From Caecitellus pseudoparvulus (lineage: Eukaryota > Bigyra: Bicosoecida), in contig CBFFRQ010000018.1 in NCBI GenBank assembly GCA_965644315.1, positions 1,240,001 through 1,304,000 on the forward strand: a stretch of 64,000 nt of DNA, read 5' to 3'. Of the stretch, positions 62,001 to 64,000 are shown piece after piece. Positions within the stretch are counted from its first letter, which is position 1. Each line of letters starts with the position of its first letter. Both the position numbers and the translations under genes were made by a program. Under the pieces are notes generated by a model. The model did not search any database. It was not told where the DNA came from and was given only the letters and a program-made list of their open reading frames with translations.

Positions 62001-64000
62001 CTCCTGCTGCTTGCGAGCTTGGAGGTCCTCGGGGCGTGGCTGCATGACGTCGCCGCCGACGCCTTGGTAAGCCTCGACAGGGGGCACCATGGCTGGGCGC
62101 AAGTGTGACGTGGAGGGCGCCTGACTGCCCTTCGACACCGCCTCTCGCAGCTCGCCCTCCGTACCTTCCTCCAGTGTGCTGCCTTCTGCCACTCGTGTCA
62201 AGTCTGATAGCTTGGAGGCGTGGGACTGCACAGCAGCGCGCAGAGATGCGGTGGGCAGGAAGACGACGTGGTACAGCTCGGCCTGCTCGTCAAAGTCAGT
62301 GACGACGACGGGAGACCACACCCACTTGCCTCCTGAGAAGATGGGCGAATAAGCCAATGGCCCCTCCACGTGCACGACGTGGGGTGCCTCTGCCTCCTCA
62401 GACTCCTTGCCACCCTCCTCTCCCTGCAAGGCGACAGTGGACCTGACAAAGGGGGGGGTGGACAGCCACTCTTCGGGGGTGGCTGTCTCATACTCCTCGT
62501 TGTCAAACACCTGCAGAGGCAGCTCTGACAGGTCCAAGCGCAGGAACAGCGGGTCAGCCACCGACGCAGGGACGTCGGACACGGCAGGCCACTCGGCATC
62601 ATCCGCCCCAGTCACGAGTACGGTGCGGCCGGTGAGGATGTCCCCAGTCAGGGAGTCAGCGTCGTCGTCGCCACCCTTGCCCTCTGTGCCCGAGGCCTTG
62701 GCGCGGCTGCGGGCAGCAGCGGCCTCCACCCTGGCTTTGTGGGCAGCCGCGGCGGTGGTGCCGATGAGGCTGGCGTCCTCTACTGTGAAGGTGGCCTTCC
62801 CTCCCCGCTTGATGCTTACCCCTGCAATGGGCTCAACGCCGAAGGTGGCAGAGCGGTCATGAGCATGCACCGCTGCAGCACCCACTGCAGGACTGGACCT
62901 GATGGCCAGCGCTGCGACTTTCGCGAGGAGATCCTTCGCAGCGCACAGGACGCTCGCAGAAGGAGCAGGCTCGGGGGACAGCAGCTTGGAGTTGGACGGG
63001 GTGAGGCGGGAGGCGGGGCCCAGCCCTGCCGCTCCGATGATGGTGGTCAGCTCCATCATGCTGATGTCTGAGGTCGCCTGGTCCTCGGCAGCCGCCTCTG
63101 CAGCCTTGCGCTGCTTCAGCGTTGCGTCCAGGCGCAGGGAAGCGGTGGTGCCCAGGAGCCCGATGAGTGGGGAGGACGCCGAGGGAGTGAAGAGGGGGTC
63201 TGCAGCGAACGCCGCCAACAACGCCTCTTCCTCCGCACTGACAGCCGGCGCTGCGCCCTTGCCTTCCCCTTCCTCCAAGTGGAACCTCACGTGGCTCTCA
63301 GGCTCGGACGCAGGCTCCCCCGCCTGAGCCAGCACCCTGCGCATGCTCAGCCCCTCAATGCCTGCCAGCGACAGGGCGGCGTGGTCGGGAACGGCCTGCA
63401 CCTGCGACCCCAGGCTGCCTGCGCTTGACAGCGCCGCGATGACGGCCGCTGCGTTCTTGGCCGCTGAGCGGGAGGAGCCATCCCGCGGCACATGGGTGGG
63501 CAGGCGGCGCACAGTCAAGGGCGTGCGGCGGAGGGACTCCCGCACACACAGCAGGCGGTCGAGCCCCACTGCGGCAGCAGAGTCCCGCAGGCCCGGGAGC
63601 TTGGCTTCGCCCCGAGCGGCGCCGGGAGCAGCGGACTTGCGTTCACGGGCGGCATTGCGCTTGCGAGCCACGCGCCCGCCTGCCGTCTCCAGCAGGGCCG
63701 TGAAGAGGCGGGCTGAGAGAATGCCCAGGGAGAGAGAGAAGTTGCCGCCCACACGCTCAGAGGGAGTGGGCAGGTATGGCGTCGTGCCAGGCGGCACATG
63801 CACGACGATGGAGGTGTCTGGAGCCGCCCGGTTCACTTCCCGCCCGGACGGGGACAAGGCGCGTGCCGTCGCCTGCGCGGTGGCTGCCGCGCTGCGCTCA
63901 GCGGATACTGCTGTGCTAGCACGGGTCTTGATGGCGCCAGGCTCGATCTCCACCGCGACCCGGGCGCCTGCGTCGGTTGCCAGGCCGGCTGCTGCCTGGG
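44028..64000 (-). CDS. axonemal-type dynein heavy chain (5' partial, oversized)
   Basis: The motor subunit of a dynein, which hydrolyses ATP to slide microtubules, most likely in a flagellar axoneme. At least 6656 residues are encoded with no intron. The frame is open to the window edge, so the N-terminus is missing. Counting from the edge, the linker (YLEPIF, about 2500) leads to AAA1 with GPAGTGKTES and CFDEFNR (about 3120). Then come AAA2 GHTGAGKTT (about 3400), AAA3 GPTGTGKS and FVDDLNMP (about 4000), AAA4 GVGGSGRR with Arg replacing the Walker Lys (about 4555), and a coiled-coil stalk with microtubule-binding domain (about 4830-5110). AAA5 (VLVEGVGET, about 5315), AAA6 (WVCLQNCHLA) and a C-terminal domain (FGPLGWNIPYEF) follow. 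Usual heavy chains have 4000-4600 residues; the surplus is mainly N-terminal plus Ser/Gly/Ala-rich insertions. The stalk tip and AAA1 sequence resemble single-headed inner-arm chains (DNAH1/3/6/7/12 group), but I cannot assign one. Confidence 0.9.
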   Translation of the reverse strand, partial: QAAAGLATDAGARVAVEIEPGAIKTRASTAVSAERSAAATAQATARALSPSGREVNRAAPDTSIVVHVPPGTTPYLPTPSERVGGNFSLSLGILSARLFTALLETAGGRVARKRNAARERKSAAPGAARGEAKLPGLRDSAAAVGLDRLLCVRESLRRTPLTVRRLPTHVPRDGSSRSAAKNAAAVIAALSSAGSLGSQVQAVPDHAALSLAGIEGLSMRRVLAQAGEPASEPESHVRFHLEEGEGKGAAPAVSAEEEALLAAFAADPLFTPSASSPLIGLLGTTASLRLDATLKQRKAAEAAAEDQATSDISMMELTTIIGAAGLGPASRLTPSNSKLLSPEPAPSASVLCAAKDLLAKVAALAIRSSPAVGAAAVHAHDRSATFGVEPIAGVSIKRGGKATFTVEDASLIGTTAAAAHKARVEAAAARSRAKASGTEGKGGDDDADSLTGDILTGRTVLVTGADDAEWPAVSDVPASVADPLFLRLDLSELPLQVFDNEEYETATPEEWLSTPPFVRSTVALQGEEGGKESEEAEAPHVVHVEGPLAYSPIFSGGKWVWSPVVVTDFDEQAELYHVVFLPTASLRAAVQSHASKLSDLTRVAEGSTLEEGTEGELREAVSKGSQAPSTSHLRPAMVPPVEAYQGVGGDVMQPRPEDLQARKQQESEWYKDGVLHLPGKLPKRWVRRLNLRFAAESFEAFFARRAAAAARREAAKAALRYVHFLEGQPSTPDVLAPLSEEVQAGILRKAVRASNPLPTLERHEQLVSRTMQEVRDEFAFTMKLAQHTYRLVDPAKRRAHVALRLPRPVPVPPAPVFGQVEVTPSVLEGFAHGDAARIPFAQAMMALEETLAVSTAPVWLPSYWLARLFHTRFLSKRRRFADTWLGSATSGAGASPEHEALQRERARKHMRRRFAVRGGAAGEDGMGASASAASLGTDAPALVVTNPQPSSRSEHTGASLDEEDVFACLKGVDYLELLGEEPVWPMSLATFERRQAAASAELLADLREDWRVKFVAELHDSVHNVYNLYMRSQSLYEASPLSDMLRRIQLFMTAQLRTLTSASIDSFISMLAGVCETGAVRDTATLVFADREERAQDVDSALQAYRAFTAAASLHATALNTRHGYHAGALVGHVATALLGSQLREAAEAHAAAVQASAHPAGRQGAFATALAAGRDTSIVPAQHGDLQQVQGSALQLLQAARLPPNQSVPGARGAASLEDAARAVCDTLYGVHPGHHGASTHRSAGHVVLRTAAEYEHLMDGLLGGVAKPPPAQPSGHAISSMLLLNYPLRGGRSPAAALWGVPQPVPPVLMPGDVSDDEDDRIGSRPDARLDFRDESLVGKYAIAQPPRAEAVSHKPSLFTITLVPTALKGVVFEGPTLGGFFGRPTQADASPAEDAAFPKASPAVSPVAGAAKLTLPGVAESSQDPEVWIDPMDVGQLADAAAKYTTHTAVALRLHAPHHLPGYTGKEHTEGGPSAYVPGAREGATAASAATRPVRSDVLPAGLHVYAAPPLRLALPADAKLAAHSVQFSPTAAEVETTLLRVLRRMGDAAASLTSVEPALLTLMPFEEAPLLPLTRQLPTPLPAQFSDVLQRHIVAAQHDQASWVQRLTAAVEDEVKRAEAEAKAKAEAADAGAAGSSLASARAARLLMASGVSSMPNLHRDRNVRKLLQGRPRPSAGPLSSAIEDMQQWHPAAVELRAAHEYLTDKLATSRQHLSTVPPSAVPVETRMEAARAAISQMVAAEMVRPNALANVYGRFAWLLSLRGADLTRGLSVRRRPPVLTEWDLGAPAEEGDDDGLGSREASAFPSALSGLRRRQAEADPSAVHIGPLRSAVVRGEDEWETEEETSDEEQDMEALFAAAHVAQAARAAMLSGATSPHLAATLPVDEGDETEATLPPAVLAVTPGSGPGDELYPADSAQEEQRAAAMSERRAKRAAEAAAVAARQHALAASASDDDFGMHGDGMGFGEMEAASEGDEVPLRQWQLPYVPKWAAHLTYDEAGRPKKKRAKDERREIRRFWRASQEIARLSDDHVSFGLFAVDTSHVKAVLTKRARELTTAMAKIIVRDCARVAVEVDEKYAELLARLKLKPSNARGVERMRAVLEALDGLVSGLEALSIETWRRLTSLGEFDRDERDIPKQVVRALLYLRTWPSRIMEQAGAALAHLDLESDKLVAELEVEKAAFEKQVAQLPGRVLEFYEKGGEELEVTDKAAFDKVAEEALSLQDQLIESTARATDFNERERIFEQPLSDFTTLERVKHDFQPFYRLWSVVNELDDKAVKWTENPFSEIDTKEMVSKVTAWHAGANGLIKAFAELGAEKPLEVATSLRKKLTGFREILPVVEALGAKDVMQPEHWQDVADRLDDFNGKPFDPLEEQRDFCLNDLINHGVKNHMDDVQEVALIASKQHALNASLQSMVGELRAVSLSLMPYPKSPDVAIIKGVDVIQALLDDQLVKTQNLLTSPYIVNILEDTRRFESMLLDATNLLEVWMNVQRSWRYLEPIFGSKDIMRQMPEQGRVFRVVDKVWRELMRGVAAEPSLVENLADSKLLSTLQNAAQRLETVQRGLNKYLEMKRGQFPRFYFLSNEELLEILAETKDPRRVQPHLNKSFEGIDRIEFKELDGYVSEDDEEDDEGDGEGGEDGAPAQKRQFPKCEIVAMVSKEKEVVRLDAPVDPNRGNRKGNVELWMTDLEDAMRSTLKAIMGRSIRAYAAEPEKREQLFLEWPGQIVLAVDAVFWTHHVEGALRRMKERHEANVAAWVAEKAAERRRAREVRRQMEEAMRSGGDSVLSGGASEEGGLTGRGGSGPVPAGAAQDTGIAVKGMVRRRSSRSMMRTDSSGRMLPPAHPAQGAAGQSAGSQPGAKLPRKPSKARVAGDRPPQMPRPASLRRSASGRSIGSARSDEEPIVAASVRSADNSDPASQVEVDVAPLAAYRDKLNEQLLNIVALVRQSGLKPLQRMTLTCLTTTNVHARDVVDEMVSKKVHDVNDFEWFSQLRYYWSGDPEWRGDDGATVGAGNAAAMAAGPSSPSQRRRKGGQGKGAAVGSGGVTLGSAPVVATLSLEEPPSMPVRIVNATAYYAWEYLGNSSRLVITPLTDRCYRTLMGAVHLLYGGAPEGPAGTGKTESTKDLAKALAVQCVVYNCSERMNTSSMAKLFKGLASCGAWACFDEFNRIELEVLSVIAQQILTIQKGKREGAKRFVFEGTSLNLRPSCNVFITMNPGYAGRSELPDNLKALFRPCAMMVPDYAMIAEIMLYSYGFESARDMSRKIVQVLRLASEQLSSQKHYDYGMRAVKAILVAAAALKRQLAWAEEELVLKAILDVNLPKFLEQDLPLFNGIVGDLFPRATLPAQEDHGLQGALLQAVAKHRLQAVPVLLQKASQLYDTTSVRHGMMLVGHTGAGKTTVVRTLARALNLLADAQRAAETEALAADDASRDHSVDLSPERSRSVGSSGSGMLRGMPEVEGAPEVPMKLAVPPAEIRRYSHVRMRVLNPKALAVEDLYGQDDVNTGDWTDGVLSLAVRMAARDVGQEAKWVMCDGPVDAVWIENMNTVLDDNKKLCLQSGEVIRLTNEMRMMFEVQDLVAASPATVSRCGMVYMEPHQLGWRPLVASWVAALPSSMRLDHGDFLQDAADWLLPHCLAYVRGTEKQNYVTSTVPGLTGAFLRLLGALMREEWVHMFETAALNEAAATAAGRAAVSASLASGPDTHSQSIQSAAAQDVAARRAAAAKAKEDVAVREKLEAMVVFALVWSVGGALGAESRPGFDTLLRALLAGDSVPDEVSYVKPPPRSHTLHDLQQRMDASFAALGAALDAAGVKQGALVLPASVEVPEAAFTRYELLSAGDAFDLISPQVGVRTSKLRFPDVDDASVFDFVLDMGARPSEGSSKEAPSAGAPSSLQLAATSAAGADAALTAAPPGQGPGGSVSTGPIKWQPWMPAGGSSGASSPRSGGARVPLFSIRPGIPYSDIVVPTVDTVRQSTIMQALVRHGVHVLAVGPTGTGKSVSIQHMLGKLAKERYQAVPLRFSARTTAAATQDIIDGAMSKRRAGVYGLSLGRTAVVFVDDLNMPEKEEYGAQPPIELLRQWMDHGGWYGFRSRGKPFRRVVDTQFVAGMGLSSGSRSEVTQRYLRHFNMISCVPFDETSLRRIFGSISRWFLTGASVADSLAGVALASSPTAAAGAGTGATSPRGAAPAVMQVAPKLVSAAVQIYATLQKHLRPTPAKSHYTFNLRDLSAVFEGTVAATPRDMREPEHLIRLVGHELFRVFSDRLVDMHDVQWFHDLVVDEIKAFTGVSWTRALQGFYDSSSDTRAKERKAEEAAAAAAAERASLERELDELKERSWAKATERAQAEKALTAEKHVRIDEGGEAAEPTEVSAPIVVTDADIEAQLSASDKSRMDSIAKKLESMPTSFKCKRGTQPFAFADDWATPDAGDGKADMHGESKEAPSALLPLRRDHDAATAAAVGAPFAEDGSASNSLAFGNFFEGDSAGKYAQAQSDAALLHALRSSLDQYNGTVKQSMDIVLFGMARDHVVRIARRLAQTAGHALLVGVGGSGRRCLTRLAAFTQGQSVFSLSSASTYGFTEWRDDLREVMTLAGVQNKPQVLLLSDADISSDAMMEDVNNIMNAGEVPGLFNEEDKTTVITDCQDAATKAAIAERAQAEAEGDVEAPSTADVVLTRADVFSYFVKACRRNLHVVLAFSPVGKAFRDRLRNFPSLVNCTYIDWFFPWPNQALTSVANKVLVDGGVVAPEDMGKVVPVAVSAHSVSSALTSSMRAETGRHNYVTPTMFLQFLKLYQGLLRSRRAAVSKDQDKYAKGVAAVDNAEAVATTLQRKVEELQPELEASRARTDRAMAAIEVQQAEVDRERAVVVAEEQRLTAEADAAEAMMAECQAELDHAKPLLEEATQALKGLNKQDIVEVKSLKHPPEAVKNVMKGVCIIKKQAPIKGTDGKPSYWVAAKKNLLSKSNFVKTLLTFKMKSLTDRIVEPLRPLLADPNFTPEIVRSSSVAAAGLCRWLHAVVGYHDTVKVVAPKERAVEDAQAALRVKKAALAEKQAMLQELEAKLATLLAQLRDANDEKARLEAGMQQCLTQQANAKILIASLGGQRDRWRRRTVEEQARYQHLTGDALLAAAVVAYLGPFSAEYRSQATQQWLAACVQHAVPLTCTAAGAADEGGQPAFSLVSVLGNDAVIQKWKAQGLPDDPASIDNALMMDASSLWPLLIDPQEQANAWIRSRELAAMEAAKAEAEAVEESKTSGSGRTPAGSAGASGVIGRLRARGNRDIVLPGSLIVVKPSTSNLSRTMEAAVSYGHHVLVEGVGETLVGVLKPLLERREHMAGGVKVIRLGDNTVEYNESFRLFMTTKLPNPHFAPEARVKVNLLNFSATPAGLTDQLLGTVVQHEAKEIENQRRASIKQIAQATAKVSETEERVLSELSSAGDNLLDNEELIATLQASQAISLQAEEELEQGRRSDKRVRALRMEYVPVARRAATLYFTIVSLSKLDPMYQFSLQWFTRLFQVALERTTVSKRKLPLRLAGIVNTFTLLLYRNVCRSLFEKHKLLLSLLMTLRILETETNTPPEHIRFLLSGATSISLSEGNPVAQAAAAATAQRKLPSTSPRGASGEGGFTSEPGVRDLLAGSDVTLDVQVVSEMEDEEAEEQVWLSDEAWRNFLDAASLPGFEGLVEDFKTRMAIWRDVASSDKPSDALMNVLLPASAMDDDGTASGMGSTARSGLGSTLGSMKGGAGRGMTSAASIGASTLASGMHGGPAKSVAGGGAALPRVDSFASSMLSGPAGAGGGTNDPVDSARWFPRELDGISLGGHRHIVGPASAYVQALTRQGAGGGKRGHRGVPTSAANVRYGGVSHARRAAVPPAAQSLAEALIGTGVNGDGAYSYSVTKKGHRKWSELTMLEHAILIRCLRPDKLVPALQDLIAETLGKEFVDMSPLDLAASYKDSAPDVPLVFVLSPGADPMTELLKFAETQGMAKQLEIISLGQGQGAIAEEAIRTAKDSTGKWVCLQNCHLAKSWMPSLERLVESFDAETMEPTFRLWLTSKPAPEFPVPVLQRGVKMILEPPKGVRNNLLGSFTTLTDEYLNSCSQGPPFRKLLFGLCFFHACVLERRAFGPLGWNIPYEFAASDLAISASQLKMFLDDMTPMWALVSSDSAAKPGTPSPATPVHGARSVATGDGGSSVMGGAESSSRRWVVPYAALHYLIAECNYGGRVTDDKDRRLLHATLSSVLNPDIMEDGFKFSDSGIYFAPPDGPLETYIEYIQSLPRNDEPELFGLHPNAAITNAVNESRSILQAGLQLQPRKASQQKSIQPAPASSASEGKNEHASGVEHAQQEDPLVSTAASILERLPSEFDVEAVERDHPVQHEQSMNTVLLQELGRFNGLIREVRSTLLSLQDALRGIILMGGDLEELADSLSTGRVPEAWHRVAYPSMKPLGSWVEDLLQRVAFFAEWVRDGPPASFWISGFFFTQSFLTGTLQNFARKYTVPIDAVYFDFEVQTSTSPHSGTSAPPDGAFVHGLFLEGAAWDPVECVLVDQRPQELLSPLPMLWLRPAVFEAGGSAEEGKEAESKAGSGVPRYAPPSTHVYVCPTYKTASRHGVLSTTGHSTNFVLDISLPISEDDTPQKWTRRGAALLCQTSN
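55205..55745 (-). other. low-complexity insertion in dynein linker
   Basis: About 180 residues lie between the conserved linker motifs WPGQIVLAVDAVFWTHHVEGALRR and AYRDKLNEQLLNIVALVR, which are normally about 10-20 residues apart. The insertion starts with an Arg/Glu-rich helix and continues as a Ser/Gly/Pro-rich basic stretch with RRRSSRS (near 55490-55515) and LRRSASGRS (near 55306-55335). A second, shorter insertion (about 54790-54985, basic and Gly-rich) separates RYYWSGD from VRIVNATAYYAWEYLGNS. Frame and flanking motifs are intact on both sides, and no splice signals that would remove them cleanly were obvious. Confidence 0.75.

Noticed and set aside
63951-63953. Dynein start at a GTG near 63953
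   Set aside because: The frame continues open to the window edge without a stop; the real start is outside the window.
1-64000. CRISPR arrays, insertion sequences, prophage or operon structure
   Set aside because: None seen; all genes are eukaryotic, several are spliced, and no direct-repeat arrays or terminal inverted repeats were noticed.

Overview
The window is nuclear DNA from a GC-rich, intron-poor, flagellated single-celled eukaryote, most likely an alga or other protist. The evidence is: spliceosomal introns with GTGAG/GTGCG/GTAAG donors and CAG/GCAG acceptors; eukaryote-only genes (MPP10, ARF-like GTPase, Ku80, FYR/bromodomain chromatin protein, dynein heavy chain); no operons; and an axonemal-type dynein. 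I cannot name the lineage. No tRNA, rRNA, CRISPR array, transposon or viral element was seen. The window holds eight genes, and two of them (MPP10 at the left edge, dynein at the right edge) lose their N-termini to the window boundary.

Left third (1-18.2 kb, very GC-rich, short spacers): MPP10 (rRNA processing, +) converges on an ARF-like GTPase (-). An alpha/beta hydrolase (-) follows, then a divergent three-exon Ser/Thr kinase (+) with a degenerate glycine loop and a DMG in place of DFG, then three-exon Ku80/XRCC5 (+). Ku80 converges, 23 bases away, on a very long chromatin gene (-). I model that gene as a 2931-residue protein with SAP, AT-hook, RFD-like, FYRN, FYRC, bromodomain and DDT/WHIM-like segments.

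Middle (19.1-44 kb, visibly less GC-biased): one gene of 24.8 kb encodes a predicted 8227-residue secreted-then-membrane-anchored protein. It has a spliced signal peptide, cadherin-like repeats, a very long run of IPT/TIG-type repeats, a cysteine-rich GCC2/GCC3-like block, about ten transmembrane segments, and a cytosolic tail with a three-fold LS...W..AR repeat. This is the most unusual object in the window.

Right third (44-64 kb): an uninterrupted dynein heavy chain frame (-) of at least 6656 residues, about 2000 longer than normal. It has a complete AAA1-AAA6 motor and stalk, a long N-terminal extension, and several low-complexity insertions, including two inside the linker just before AAA1. 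It converges with the giant membrane protein gene across only 73 bases.

Introns total nine confident or proposed ones. Seven are 69-77 bases long, and nearly all lie close to the 5' end of their gene. Functionally the left genes are housekeeping and genome maintenance (ribosome biogenesis, trafficking, end joining, chromatin), and the right pair suggests a flagellar or cell-surface role, which is inference from one neighbour.
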